From Welwitschia mirabilis (lineage: Eukaryota > Gnetophyta > Gnetopsida > Welwitschiales), in NCBI GenBank assembly GCA_051453625.1, contig JBOZIK010000001.1, forward strand, positions 289,098,861 through 289,138,863: DNA of 40,003 nucleotides. Direction: 5' to 3'. Both the position numbers and the translations under genes were made by a program. This document shows positions 12,141 through 24,139 of the stretch, piece by piece. Position 1 is the first letter of the stretch. Each line of letters opens with the position of its first letter. Below the pieces are notes generated by a model. That model worked only from the letters and a program-made list of their open reading frames with translations. It had not been told where the DNA came from and searched no databases.

Positions 12141-12328
12141 GAAGTTGTTAAACCTTAATAATTTTATTGACTCTACCTCTCCCTTAGAATACAACCACTG
12201 TGACCATATAAATAAAGGATTTAATAACACTTAGGATCTTACAGTATGTCAATATGATCATCCGAAAGTTGGAATGCATAACCCTCTAAATTGAACATGT
12301 GTTTTCCAATTCATAAGTTCTATAATAC
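12141..12328 (-). repeat. SINE-like repeat, copy B
   Basis: Shares the layout of copy A: a left segment near 'gttgttaaacctt', a middle 'tacaaccactgtgaccatataaat', then 'gaatgcataaccctctaaatt' and 'caattcataagttctataat' at the right. The A-box region is eroded. Confidence 0.5.
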
Positions 12329-12720
12329 ATGTACAATATATCAAAAAACTTAATTCTTCCCTCTTTTATAGGTTTAAAAACTTATTGTATTGCAAAGAAG
12401 AAAGGAAAAAATCTCATCAATAAAAAGAAAAATCAAAATATCATCAATAAAATAAATGCTATTAATTAACTGACTAATTTACTAATACAATAAAGTATTA
12501 TATAATTAATAGCACTAGGATAAGGATTTGAAACATTAGCAAGTTATTACTATAAAAATATATTAGTTATATGATTAATCATTCATATATGTTATCACGT
12601 GATTTCGTATTTATGAAGAATTAAATAATCAAAAATAAATTTTATTTATTAGCTTAAAAAAATTCTAACTAGTATAAATAGTAGGTAGAAAAACAATGTT
12701 ACATGTAAAGAAAATTTGTG

Positions 12721-12910
12721 GAAATGTTCATATTAAAATTTTTAATAACCATGTATCCCTCCAAAAGTACAACCATTATGATTGCCTAAAAAAATAATTT
12801 AATTATGCTCATGACCTCTTATTATGTCAATCAAAGTGTTCAAATGTTTAAATCCTTAAATCTTTTAAATGGAGGATGAGTTTCCCACTAATTAAACTAC
12901 TACTGATAAT
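12721..12910 (-). repeat. SINE-like repeat, copy C
   Basis: Carries the family's middle phrase 'agtacaaccattatgattgcctaaa', then 'aatggaggatgagtttccca' and 'ctaattaaactactact' at the right. On the minus strand the last phrase gives an A-box-like TAGTTTAATTAG. The B-box region is mutated. Confidence 0.55.
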
Positions 12911-13138
12911 GTAAAGAAAATGTGTTAGACTTCTTAATAAATTAACTTATTCACCTTTATACTTAAGATACTCTAGGAAATAACCAAGCATTAAAAACTT
13001 ATGTTCAAGACATATAAAATTTATTTTACTTAATCTTATGGTTTAAAAATTCTCTTTTAGACTCAATTTTTAGAGTGTCTCATGAAAAACCTTATAATCA
13101 ACTAAGATGTCAAGCGAACTTACTATAAGACAACTAGG

Positions 13139-13330
13139 TGGAAATGTCAAACTTGAAACTTTTGGTGATTATACATTTATTAAAAGTACAATATCATAAT
13201 TAATTGAACAAGTAATTTAATTATATTTAGGACTTCACATTATAGCAAATAAAATCCAAAGATTTAAACTTATGATTTTTTAAATGGAAAAAGTGTATCC
13301 CATTAGTTAGACTACTATCTGATTAATAAT
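13139..13330 (-). repeat. SINE-like repeat, copy D
   Basis: Starts with 'atgtcaaacttgaaactttt', which appears to be the family's conserved left end, and ends with 'cccattagttagactactat'. On the minus strand it has an A-box-like TAGTCTAACTA and a B-box-like GTTTAAATC. It lies directly next to copy E in the same orientation. Confidence 0.55.
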
Positions 13331-13339
13331 ACAAGATAA

Positions 13340-13540
13340 TTAAGTGGGAGATGTCAAATTTAAAAAATTTAGTAACTATACCCTACAACCTTAGCTTGAA
13401 ACTATACCCATCAAGATTACTCAAATGAATGATTTAATTATGCTTAAGACCAAATAGTGTGCCAAGTAGGGCATTATTAAAACTTACAATTTCTTATAAA
13501 GAGGATGAGTATGACATTAGTTGAACTATCACCATATTAG
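13340..13540 (-). repeat. SINE-like repeat, copy E
   Basis: Starts with 'agatgtcaaatttaaaaaat', continues through 'caagattactcaaatgaatg' and ends with 'cattagttgaactatcacca'. The minus strand reads TAGTTCAACTA in the A-box place, one base from the consensus. Copies D and E form a head-to-tail pair. Confidence 0.55.
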
Positions 13541-14530
13541 GTGCAAAATAGCTAGGTGTATAATTTACAACTTTTATAACAATAAAATGATAGAATGTTA
13601 TTACATAGAGATAAAAAAATATTAATTTTTTATCAAAAGTATTACTTCATATTGGATTCATTATGGAAATGAAAATTTTTTATTATGTCCATAAAGGCCC
13701 ATATGATTTACAGTATGGGAAGAGTTACAATTTTAAATAGTTTGAATATAACCTTAAACTAATAATCAAGATATAATAAAGGTTGTTAAAGCAAATAAAA
13801 TGAACTATTTGTAGTTATGTTCCATATTTCTCTTGATAAAGAAGTTTGAAAGCATTAAAGCAAAATATGTTCTTCATCTTTACTGACTTCACTTAAACAT
13901 AATCCCCATGTCTGTTACTTCCTTATAATATTCTACCATCTTTGTTTCAATTCAAAAACAATGATTGCTCATTATTACTCTAATAGCTAATGCTCTAATT
14001 TTAATAAGAATTACATCATCCAAATAAATGGATTCTTTTCATGTAAGTTAAAGGATATTTACTACAATGTATTAAAGTGTCTTTCAAAATTGGTGTACAC
14101 TATTTTCAAAAATAGCAACATCTACATTCCATTTCTCTAACCATTTTTTACCCTTCAAAAGACCATCCTTTATTTCTTAATGCATTTTATACTGCCTTCA
14201 AAAATTTAATTCCTTTAAAACTTTTAAGCCTTTAAACATAAGATAAAAATTTACAAACTTATTCAACCTCCAAAGGTAACATAATAGCTTCAAATAATAA
14301 CATTTCATATGGTATTTGGGATTTAACTTGAAATTCCAAAGAAAGAAATGTCTTTTATACATCCTTAATTTTCTTCCATAAATTCTTTAAAAGATCTAGC
14401 CCCATACTTGCACTCCATAGAGAATAATTAAAGTGGAATTTTTTTAAAAGAGTTACTTATGAGATTTTTCATATTAAGTGTTTAATCTTCTAGATATGTT
14501 GATTAAGGACTAAATATCCTTCTTATGACC
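13541..14530. other. AT-rich intergenic DNA, nothing recognised
   Basis: No gene or identifiable transposon domain. The minus strand from about 14420 to 13900 has short open stretches rich in Lys, Phe and Ile, possibly an old transposon ORF, but no motif could be named. Confidence 0.4.
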
Positions 14531-14722
14531 TACATTCTAATTAGCTATATTTAATATTTATATATTATAAATTTAANNNNNNNNNNNNNNNNNNNNNNNN
14601 NNNNNNNNNNNNNNNNNNNNNNNNNNNNNNNNNNNNNNNNNNNNNNNNNNNNNNNNNNNNNNNNNNNNNNNNNNNNTACATTCTAATTAGATATATTTAA
14701 TATTTATATATTATAAATTTAA
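14531..14722 (+). repeat. 46-bp direct repeat flanking a 100-N gap
   Basis: Bases 14531-14576 recur at 14677-14722 with one mismatch (ttagcta versus ttagata), separated by 100 N (14577-14676). Almost certainly a missed overlap. Confidence 0.88.
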
Positions 14723-16559
14723 TAGTTTATTAAACATCTAAAGTGAAATATTTAATATAACAATTTTAATACTATATCTTGGCATCCCTAGTGAAAATAA
14801 AATTGATACCTTAAACTAATACATCTATTATCCTTTAATGTATTAGATTTTTTCTCAAAGGTTAATTGATAAAGATAACATTCAAATGGAAAATAAAAGT
14901 ACACCTAAATTTATTACAGAATTTCTATACTATAGAATTTAAGCTAGTTAGATTTCTATTTTATTATTTGGTTATGAAATTCTTTAATTTTTTACTATTT
15001 TATTTAAGTTTTCTATAAACTTTTTTCTTTCTATGATATTTAAGTGATAAAAAATTAGATAATAACATGTAGGTTGCACCTTAAATTAATACTAGTATGC
15101 ATTAAGCCATAACCTTGATTACCTTATAGTATTTGGATTCAAGTGATGAATAAAATAATAATAATTCTAGTTTGATTCCTAATTTTATAATACTAGTGCT
15201 TTATATAAGTTGTTTTTAAGTGATTTAGCTTCTTAACATGTCTTACTCTAAATTATTAACTATTTACCAAAGTTAAACAATTTCTATTTACAAGGTTTAG
15301 GCATTTGAATGATTCATGTTTGGTATTTTCATATTATGTACTTTTCATTAAATTCATAAGAAGATGGATGCTTACTAAAGTCTTATAACTATTAATCCTG
15401 TTTATATCAGTCTTATCATATAAAAGTGGTTTCCTAGCTTGGTCTTATCTTGGTGTAATTTAGTAAATTTCTATGTTTTACTAAACCCATTATTCTATAA
15501 TTTAGTTTTAGAAAATTAAAAAGCATAAAGATCAAGTAATTTAAGTTAATTATCAAATATGAAAGGATAAAATATACTAATGAAGTTTATCACATGTGAT
15601 ACATGATCTAAGTTGACCTTTACAATTGTAAAAAATAACTTCTTTTATAAGATGGTAAAAGAAACTATAAATAGAGGGTTATCTATCATAACATTTAGAG
15701 TTTCTACCATTTTTTCCATTATGAAGGTTCTATTTATGGACTTCTCCTTACTTCTCAGGGAAAAATCCTTAGAAACTAAATGTATATTAGCTATGCAAGA
15801 GGATATAAATATTTCTTCTACTGTTCTTTTTATCCTAAATCAACCTTATTATTTGATCTACAAAATCTAAAAAATCATCTACTTTGTAAAGGAAAATAAT
15901 AATCAATAACTCTATAAATTCAGAAATTGCCTTAACCTCTTGTACATCACTAATTAATTCTACTAACTTCTAAGAAGTTTTGAAAAGAAAAAATGGTAAT
16001 ATATTACTAAAAACAATTTGATGCACACTCTGAATTCTACCTCAAATGGTGATTGAATTTTAAAGTTAAACGATATGAGACAAATGTTATAATGAATAAC
16101 CAATTTTCCATAATTAATTATGTAATTGATTCTAATTTTATTAGAATTAAATATCTTAATCAGAGGGGGCCTCCTTCCCCACAATGTTATGTTAGTCATT
16201 GTATGGAATTATCTTCATCTTCTTTCTCTATGTTATATTTATAGATATATTGTGATGTAGTTTTTTAATTTGTATCTCTTACAATCTTTCTCTGCTTTCA
16301 AATTTACACTTTTGGAGTTAAAAAAATGCTTCATGACTAGAATTAAAAAAGAACAAATTTATCTAATGAAATGTTGATTTAATAAATAATTTTTAGTCCT
16401 AAGGGATAGAGAGTACTAGATAAAGTCATGAAAAGCATAAGCTATTTAGAGGAGCAAATACAGCTCAAAGAGGAATTGCACAATGTAGGGCAATTGTTTT
16501 GATTTCGGTTCTAGAAAGAGCATTCTCTAGGTAAGGGGATGATTTTCACTAAGCTTTTG
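14723..16559. other. AT-rich intergenic DNA, nothing recognised
   Basis: No gene or mobile-element domain was recognised. The longest open frame, at 15613-15870 on the plus strand, begins with TTG rather than ATG, has no recognisable domain and is not annotated as a gene. Confidence 0.5.
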
Positions 16560-16599
16560 TTTTATGTTATCTAATGTTTTTTTCCCTCCTAGGACTCTA

Positions 16600-17500
16600 C
16601 CCAGCTATGAAGAAAACTAAGTTCTCTAAAGAGCGAAGTGTCTCAGTCCTGGGTATAGATGATGATGCATGTGTAAAAATTGAAAAAAGGTTTTAATACA
16701 GTCTCATAGGCAAGTTTGTTTTATCTTGTTCAAGACTTTGGTTAGATCTGATTAGGGATTGAATGGCTACTACATGAACCAAGGTTACTAAAGCCCAAGT
16801 TATTACTCTACTAGATGAACTAATTTCTTTTTAGTTTAATAATAAAAAGGATAAGGATGAAGTAATAGTAAGGGCCCATGGTTTTTTGGAGTAAGAGGAC
16901 TAGCTTTTATGAAATGGATCCCAAGGGTACAAATAGACCCAAACCTTTTCTAGAGATTACTAATTTGGATAAGGATTCCTAGGTTCCTAGTGGAATTCTA
17001 GGATAATGATCTCATAAAAGTAGCTTTATAATTTATGATCTTATTAAGTTACACAAATCATAATAAAATAAATCCAATTAGTATTATTCAGATTTTGTGT
17101 TTGAACTAGTCTGGAGAAAAAAAGGAGATTCAATTCATTAGGTTTCACTCCAAATGAGGAGAATGAAACCTGAAAGTTAAATACGAAAGCCTATTAATTA
17201 TCTATGAAACTTATTGAAAATGAGGACATCCACAGGGAATATATCTAAAGATAGAGAAATCTTTTTCTCATTGTGAGAGAAAATCACATTCCAAGAAGGA
17301 ATGCATGAAAAGGCAGTTAGAAGTGGGAAACAACAAGGATGAATGCACATCTTGTGGAAAATCAGAGCATAATATAGAAGCTTAATGGCATAAAAAGAGA
17401 AAGAAAAGGATACAAAGGAGCATAGTGGTTTTTCCAAAAGATCGCAAAGAGAAAGAAAATACCAATCTTAACCCATTGTAGTCTTTAGCAATGGAAGGAT
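16600..17500 (+). pseudogene. LINE ORF1 remnant with zinc-knuckle region
   Basis: The first part resembles the DUF4283 domain of plant LINE ORF1 proteins, including D-E-V-I-V-R-A-H-G-F near 16855-16890, matching the usual '..V...GPW.F' core. Near 17257-17300 the frame reads F-S-H-C-E-R-K-S-H-S-K-K-E-C, a CCHC knuckle whose first Cys is now Ser. A second knuckle near 17344-17385 reads C-T-S-C-G-K-S-E-H-N-I-E-A followed by a stop where the last Cys should be. In the family these knuckles bind the LINE RNA. Several in-frame stops show it is dead. Confidence 0.7.
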
Positions 17501-17721
17501 AAGAGTAAGAGTAACAACTAAATCAAAGAGAGAATAATGTGTAATCAAGTGAATTGAAGCGCATACAAGTGATGTGAAATAGCACACTAAGGGGAGGCTA
17601 AAAAATAGAATCCTAAGGGACAGGAAGACCATGAAGAATGTGGTAAATAACTCACAAGCTATAATGGAGAAAACTTAAAAAAAGAATTGGGAGCATCCAA
17701 AAAGGTAAAAAACAAACTTGA

Positions 17722-18290
17722 TGGATTATGTCACATGGAATTGTAAGAGCCTGGACTTCCTTTATAAAAAGCAAGTCCTAATAAACATTATTATTAAAAT
17801 TAACATCAAGTTACTTTGCTTACAAAAATCTAAAATAAGTAATAATAAGAATATCAGATGATACTAGCAAGACTAGAACATTCTTATTATATAAGCATAG
17901 GGGAAATTAAGAAGATTAATGATATTAACTAGGAAGAAGGTCAAGCTGACAAATAGAGGTCTCCATCGCATTTTGATATATCTCAAGGAGGAAAATTAAA
18001 TTATCATAAATATTTACAATCCTCAAAGAGACATGGAAACTAACCAAAATTACAAGAATCTACTCAATATTATTATAAACAAGAACAGATGGCTAGTGGT
18101 AGGAGATTTCAACCAATGTATCCATAGATGGGAAGAATATGGCTAGAGTAATTGAAATAATAAAGGATAAAAAATCCTTAAGTATTTTATGGTATAGGAA
18201 GATTTAACTGATATACCAATCTTGAGATGCAAATACACATGATTAAAGAGAACAAGAGGTAACAATTTGATCATGTCCAAGATTAACAAA
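17722..18290 (+). pseudogene. LINE ORF2 endonuclease remnant
   Basis: An ATG at 17722 opens 38 uninterrupted codons starting M-D-Y-V-T-W-N-C-K-S-L and ending C-L-Q-K-S-K. This is the usual start of plant L1 ORF2 apurinic-type endonucleases, where the 'WN.RGLN' and 'LQE.K' elements hold an active-site Asn and Glu; here the Glu is Lys. At 18078-18143 the frame reads N-R-W-L-V-V-G-D-F-N-Q-C, the conserved 'GDFN' catalytic motif. Frames shift in between. The enzyme would nick target DNA to prime reverse transcription. Confidence 0.8.
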
Positions 18291-18511
18291 ATAATGGCTA
18301 GAAGAGTGATCATCAAGAAGATGTTAATAAAGGCATGGGGCCTTAATAAAATGGCTTTGAATCATAGATCTACCAAATCTCAAGTATGGATGAATTTACC
18401 CCTAAAATGCTCTTTCAAAATGGAAAGATATTAGATAAGTAGAGAATAAATGAAAAAAATGAGGAAAAGAATCTGGCAAAATTATGATAAAATTAGTTCC
18501 ATCACATTGTA

Positions 18512-18983
18512 TTATAGAGGCCTAAACACCCCCAAAAATTATATGAAAAACTAGAAAAGAAAGGATAAATTAAAGTTTAACTCATNNNNNNNNNNNNNNN
18601 NNNNNNNNNNNNNNNNNNNNNNNNNNNNNNNNNNNNNNNNNNNNNNNNNNNNNNNNNNNNNNNNNNNNNNNNNNNNNNNNNNNNNNNNNNNNNNNNNNNN
18701 NNNNNNNNNNNNNNNNNNNNNNNNNNNNNNNNNNNNNNNNNNNNNNNNNNNNNNNNNNNNNNNNNNNNNNNNNNNNNNNNNNNNNNNNNNNNNNNNNNNN
18801 NNNNNNNNNNNNNNNNNNNNNNNNNNNNNNNNNNNNNNNNNNNNNNNNNNNNNNNNNNNNNNNNNNNNNNNNNNNNNNNNNNNNNNNNNNNNNNNNNNNN
18901 NACGTTTTCTTATAGAGACCTAAACACCCCCAAAAATTATATGAAAAACTAGAAAATAAAGGATAAATTAAAGTTTAACTCAT
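18512..18983 (+). repeat. 74-bp direct repeat flanking a 316-N gap inside the LINE
   Basis: Bases 18512-18585 recur at 18910-18983 with very few differences. Ns fill 18586-18901. The gap has an estimated size, yet its flanks overlap, so its true length may be zero. Confidence 0.85.
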
Positions 18984-19339
18984 GTAAAGAGCTTTAGAAG
19001 GAATTGCAAAAGATCCATACCAATCAGGAACAAGGAGGAGATCAAGACGACCTTAGACAACAAGGGTATGATTTCTTTCAAGAGCTCCAAGAAAGCACCA
19101 AAAATGAGGAATACTAATAGAAAGAAAAATCTAGAATCCAATGGCTATGATAAGTTAACCAACACACAAATTTTTTCTTTCATCATACGAATCAACATAG
19201 AATATGCAGTACGATTAGAAAGCTTAAGGTGAAAGATAGACTACTAGAAAAAGAAGAGAAAATCAAGTTAAAAATGAAGAAGCGTCTAAAAATAGTGTGA
19301 GAATGGAAGGATATTATCCCCCACCTATTACACATTTCT

Positions 19340-20260
19340 AAAAAGGTTATTAAAGATGAAAATGAGGAATTAAGTAAATTCATAGATATGAAAAAGATAA
19401 GCTAGACTATTAAATTCATAAACAATAACAAAGCCCTGGGAATTGATGGCTAGCTCATAGAACTTTTTAGAGTCTATTTCCTCATCCTTAGTGAAAACAT
19501 TCAAGATGTTATGTAGGAGATATTCACAAGAAAAAGAATCCATACAAAGATGAATAGAATTAGAATAGTCCTTATTCCAAAGAAAACATATGCTAGTAGC
19601 TTGGGTGATTATAAATTAATTAGAATATATAATCTGCTTAAAATGATTTTTACAAAGATAATGATTATTCATATTGTCCCTCTGCTACTTAAAGTCATCT
19701 TTCTAAATTAAGCTGGCTTCATCCACTGCAAGTACATCTAAGATCAAATTTTACTTATTCATAAGATTATACATTTTATTAAAAAACATAAATTTTCACT
19801 AATGCTTACTAAGATCGATATAGCTAAGGCCTGTGACATAGATAATTTAAGTACATTAGGAATAATCCTCAAGAAATCTGGATTTACAAAAGACCTAGTA
19901 ACCTAAGGACAGATACACAAGCCTCAGCTAAATTTTATTAGGAGATTAATGGTACTAGATCAGAATATTTCATAGTGATACATGGCCTTAGATAAGGATA
20001 TCCCTTATCTTATTACTCATTTATATTTTTCATGGATGTTCTATAGGAAATGATAAAGAGAGAAGTGGTATAAAAGGAAACAAAATTGGAAAGAAAACAT
20101 TTAAAAATAGTCATTATACAAAAACTATAATTATTATGATTCAAGCTTCTTGTTAATAAGCAAAAGCCATAAAAAATGCAATGGATCTATTTAATAGAGC
20201 CACAAGCCTAAGGGCAAACTAGACTAAGACAAAGATTCACTTTATAGAACCAAAACTCAT
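19340..20260 (+). pseudogene. LINE ORF2 reverse transcriptase remnant
   Basis: Signature blocks of non-LTR reverse transcriptase appear in order. They are N-K-A-L-G-I-D-G (about 19420-19450, the 'KAPGPDG' block), V-L-I-P-K-K ('LIPK', near 19570-19590), T-K-I-D-I-A-K-A-C-D (19807-19836, with the first catalytic Asp, as in 'LDLSKAYD') and G-L-R-stop-G-Y-P-L-S (about 19984-20010, as in 'GLRQGDPLSP'). The 'FADD' catalytic block near 20120-20150 is destroyed. In-frame stops and shifts are common. This enzyme would copy LINE RNA at the nicked target. Confidence 0.82.
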
Positions 20261-20269
20261 CTACAGGAT

Positions 20270-20580
20270 CAATATCACCCAAATCTTAGGAGCTAAGAAG
20301 AAGGAAATTAATGATATTTATTTAGGAATCCTACTACAGAATTGGAATAAAATTCAAACTTTGAAGCACATCATTGATAAAATTCAAAAAAAATTCATTA
20401 CTTGGATAAGCAAATTCTTATCTTCAAAAGTAAAAATTATCCTAGCCAACTCATGTTTTATTTCTACTTTCAAATACTTAGCCTCCGTTATTACCTCCTT
20501 GAGGTACATTATTAAGAAAATGAATACAATAATCAAAAAGTTTATTTGATTAGGAGGAAAAGATAAAAATGGAATTTCCC
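20270..20580 (+). pseudogene. LINE ORF2 C-terminal region remnant
   Basis: Following the reverse transcriptase, the frame reads Y-L-G-I-L-L then, from 20361, a 62-codon open stretch containing I-T-W-I-S-K-F-L-S-S-K-V-K-I-I-L-A. It corresponds to the 'YLG.P' and 'W....LS.AGR..LI..V' blocks found after the polymerase domain in plant LINEs. The continuing L-G-G-K corresponds to the usual 'F.W.G' block. Confidence 0.75.
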
Positions 20581-20713
20581 TTTAGAAATGAAATATTATT
20601 ACTTTCCTAAAAGCCTTTACAGGTTGGGAGCTTCAAAGACCAGAAGAATGCCTCCTAACCTAGATAAATAAAATCATTAGAAAGTTATACATAGAGGATC
20701 TCCCTTAGAGTGA

Positions 20714-21250
20714 ACTAATTAAATATAAATATAACTTAGAGGATAACAAGAAAGGGTAATCATAACTATGGTGGTACTTGGTGAACTCTTACTAGGAACT
20801 TAATAACATAAGCACTACTTTTGAAGACACTGCCAAAACCATTTTAATTAAAAAACATGGAAAGATGCAAGGGTAGAAGAGCATTAGAAAGACACTATAC
20901 TAGATAAAATCAAAATCTTCTCATGGTTACTACCTCCAAAAAAAAAAAAAAAAAAGGATTTAACTAGAGATAATTTAATCAAATGGGGGATTTCAATTTT
21001 CTCATACTGTCCTATTTGACAATTGAATTTAGAGACTACTAACCATTTATTTAGGGAGTATACTTGGAGCAAATGACTTAGCATATTAATGAGTAATTAT
21101 TACAAAAAAATAAAGGAGCATAGAAGATGGCATTAAAATGGCTTATGTTTGATAAACTAGAAGATTTAAAAAATCTATAATCAAACTGTATTTACCATGT
21201 CCATCTTCCTCTCCCTACAAATATGACTTTTAATTTGAAATGGTATTCTC
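20714..21250 (+). repeat. Left member of a 0.53 kb duplication inside the LINE
   Basis: Repeated at 21351-21883 across a 100-N gap (21251-21350), with scattered single-base differences. The poly-A run is longer here (about 20939-20955) than in the partner (about 21576-21588). The two look like two alleles of one locus. Confidence 0.85.
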
Positions 21251-21350
21251 NNNNNNNNNNNNNNNNNNNNNNNNNNNNNNNNNNNNNNNNNNNNNNNNNN
21301 NNNNNNNNNNNNNNNNNNNNNNNNNNNNNNNNNNNNNNNNNNNNNNNNNN

Positions 21351-21883
21351 ACTGATTAAATATAAATATAACTTAGAGGACAACAAAAAAGGGGAATCAT
21401 AACTATTGTGGTACTTGGTGAACTCTTACTAGGAACTTAATAACATAAGCACTACTTTTGAAGACACTGTCAAAACCATTTTAATTAAAAAAATACGGAA
21501 AGATGCAAGGGTAGAAGAGTCATTGGAAAGACACTATACTAGACAAAATCAAAATCTTCTCATGGTTACTACCTCAAAAAAAAAAAAAAGGATTTAACTA
21601 GAGATAATTTAATCAAATGGAGGATTTCAATTTTCTCATACTGTCCTATTTGCCAATTGAATTTAGAGACTATTAGCCATTTATTTAGGGAGTGTACTTG
21701 GAGCAAATGACTCAACATATTAATGAGTAATTATTACAAAAAAAAATTGATAATAGAAGATGGCATTAAAATGGCTTATGTTTGATAAAATAAAAGATTT
21801 GGAAAATCTATAATTAAACTGTATTTACCATGTCCATCTTTCTCTCCCTACAAATATGACTCTTAATTTGAAATGGTATTCTC
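21351..21883 (+). repeat. Right member of the LINE duplication, with the zf-RVT tail
   Basis: This copy keeps the zinc-binding tail of ORF2 better than its partner. Near 21591-21705 the frame reads L-T-R-D-N-L-I-K-W then C-P-I-C-Q-L-N-L-E-T-I-S-H-L-F-R-E-C. This is the zf-RVT pattern of paired Cys, His and Cys seen at the end of plant LINE ORF2 proteins. In the left copy (about 20958-21075) the second Cys and the last Cys are already lost. Confidence 0.82.
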
Positions 21884-22376
21884 TTAAAATCAAGGTAGCT
21901 ATGGGTATATCTCTTTTATATGAATTAAAGACTCTATCTCTCAATGAAGACTACCCAGAACTATGGCAGAACCAAAGAGGGATATTACCCCTTTTTTAGG
22001 AACTAGAAATGATGCTTAATGTGATTTAAGAGAGTAAGCATTTAGCTAATTATAAAAGCACTAATCAAGTACCTAGAGATCCTAATAAAAGAAGAAAGAA
22101 TCCCTATTGAAGCCAAGAAACAAAGAGAAGCTTATTGTTTCTTCCTAGTAAGTATCCTTAATCTTTTAAGTGGTCACATTCATAAAAGCACCCTATCACC
22201 CCCATGGGGTATAGAGCTGGAAATGATATACCCTTACTTCACATAGTCTAGATGCATTACTAAACTTGTATGTATTTATTTTTTCTTTTTTAAAGATTTG
22301 AACCTAGGGCAGAGGATCAATATTTCACATTTCTCCCTTCAAGTTCTTAAAATAATAATAAGAGAGAGGGGGGAAA

Positions 22377-23086
22377 CTAGATATTCAAGTCTGGTGCTGG
22401 CCTTATAGATGATAGCAAAGTAGGTCAAGAAACCCCTCAAGCATACCTCCAATAATAGAAAAGTGTAAAAATGAAAAAATCCCCTAAAAGAATTAGAGAA
22501 ATATGTAAGGGAATAGAACTAAAATGAGACAAACACATGCTTGACCTCATCCCTAAAGGAGAAGGCAAGGACGATAACATCCTCAAATCCCGATGAGTAG
22601 ACAATGACAACACATCCCTAACCCCTAATGAATAGATAAGGGTGACTCCATCCCTAAATCCTAATGAGTAGAATAGCCCTCATCTAGAACTGACATAAGA
22701 GGCCTACAAAGGAAAGGAAAAGAAAGAATATGATGCTCATTTAAACTAAGAACAAGGAGAGCTCTAGTAGTCAAGTTAGGTTTTAGAAGTGGAGGAGCTA
22801 GACATGGAGAAGGATAGATGCTTATTCATGATGGCAAGAATCAAAGGGTCACAAAGTACCTCTAAGAACTATTACAACAATCCACAAGAGGAATACCCTA
22901 AGACTTCATCTGGATACAATCCCAAATGGGGCATGCGCTTTCTAAGTGCTTAATTAAGCCTTTGAAGTTCTTGCATATAAGCTGGGTAGAAAGCTCATTC
23001 AAAAGTACCACAAAGATCTTTTTCCAAGATGTAGAAGCTAATAATAGCCTTTTTTCAGCTTTTAAGTGGATTTTTGGGTTGGTTTT
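22377..23086 (+). repeat. Left member of a 0.71 kb duplication flanking an N gap
   Basis: Repeated at 23193-23901 on the far side of a 100-N gap (23087-23186), with a few percent of differences. The sequence is not identified. It follows the LINE body and may be its 3' untranslated region or a separate element. Confidence 0.85.
22549..22682 (+). repeat. Short tandem array, ~35-36 bp unit
   Basis: Units start at about 22549, 22579, 22614 and 22650. They share the core 'atccctaa-cctaatgagtaga' with changes and the last is partial. The same array recurs in the duplicate block at about 23366-23495. Confidence 0.6.
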
Positions 23087-23192
23087 NNNNNNNNNNNNNN
23101 NNNNNNNNNNNNNNNNNNNNNNNNNNNNNNNNNNNNNNNNNNNNNNNNNNNNNNNNNNNNNNNNNNNNNNNNNNNNNNNNNNNNNNATAATA

Positions 23193-23901
23193 CTAGATAT
23201 TCAAGTCTGGTACTGGCCTTATGGGTGGCAGTAAAGTAGGTCAATAGACCCCTCGAGCATACCTTCAATAAGAGAAAAGTGTAAAAATGAAAAAATCCCC
23301 TAAAAGAAATAGAGAAATATGCAAGAAATAGAACTAAAATGAGACAAACACAGGCTTGACCTCGTCCCTAAAGGAGAAGGCAAGGACGATAGCATCCTCA
23401 AATCCTGATGAGTAGACAATGACAATTCGTCCCCAACCCCTAATGAATAGATAAGGGTGACTCAATCCCTGAATCCTAATGAGTAGAATAGCCCTTATCT
23501 AGAACTAAAATAAGAGGCCTACAAAGGAAAGGAAAAGGAAGAATATGATACTCATTCAAACTAAGAACAAGAAGAGCTCTAGTAGTCAAGTTAGGTTTTA
23601 GAAGTGGAGGAGCTAGATATGGAGAATAATAGATGCTTATTCATGATGGCAAGAATCAAAGGGTCACAAAGTACCTTTAAGAACTATTAAAACAATCTAC
23701 AAAAGGAATACCCTAAGACTTCATCTGGATACAATTCCAAATGGGGCATGTGCTTTCTAAGTGCTTAATTAAGCCTTTGAAGTTCTTGCATATGAGCTGG
23801 GTAGAAATCTCATTCAAAAGCACCATAAATATCTTTTTCCAAGATGTAGAAGCTACTAACAGCCTTTTTTCAGCTTTTAAGTGGATTTTTGGGTTGGTTT
23901 T
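23193..23901 (+). repeat. Right member of the 0.71 kb duplication
   Basis: Near-identical to 22377-23086. It continues past 23901 into unique sequence, so it is the copy joined to the right flank. Plus-strand open frames at 23741-23944 and 23881-24063 encode short hydrophobic peptides with no recognised domain. Confidence 0.85.
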
Positions 23902-24127
23902 TCTTGTGCATGTTATGGTTTTCTCAATCTGGCATATATTGTGATGTCTTGTGTGATGCTTTCTATTAAAATTTTGGCATTCAATTTGAAGCCTAGTGCT
24001 TTATTACTAATCTCATGTCTAGGTGCATTCCTGTCCCTCTTGTATTATATTTTGCTTTCATAGAATTTATGTTTCTGTTTAAAGGGAAAAAGTACTTAGT
24101 CCTCATATGCATGATTTGATTTTGCAA

Positions 24128-24139
24128 TGGTATCAAGCC
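24128..24139 (+). other. Possible copia-type primer-binding site
   Basis: TGGTATCAAGCC matches the tRNA-iMet primer-binding site TGGTATCAGAGC used by most plant Ty1/copia elements, allowing one missing G. It follows '..ttgca', where an LTR would end in CA. About 85 bases downstream the frame reads T-S-R-E-F-L-D, but no gag domain follows clearly. The match is short and could be chance. Confidence 0.35.

Larger units (their letters stand above)
16560..22260 (+). mobile_element. Degenerate L1-type LINE (non-LTR retrotransposon)
   Basis: The expected LINE order is visible on the plus strand: an ORF1 with a DUF4283-like region and two zinc knuckles (16600-17500), an endonuclease (17722-18290), a reverse transcriptase (19340-20260), a C-terminal thumb-like region (20270-20580) and a zinc-binding zf-RVT tail (21590-21725, duplicated at 20955-21085). 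Stops and frameshifts are scattered through all parts, so the element is inactive. Two N gaps (18586-18901 and 21251-21350) interrupt it, each with duplicated flanks. The left boundary is set by the first recognisable ORF1 residues and the right boundary by loss of ORF2-like translation. Target-site duplications and a poly-A tail were not found. Confidence 0.85.

Noticed and set aside
15613-15870. 85-codon plus-strand frame
   Set aside because: TTG start, no domain, and such lengths arise by chance in a window of this size.
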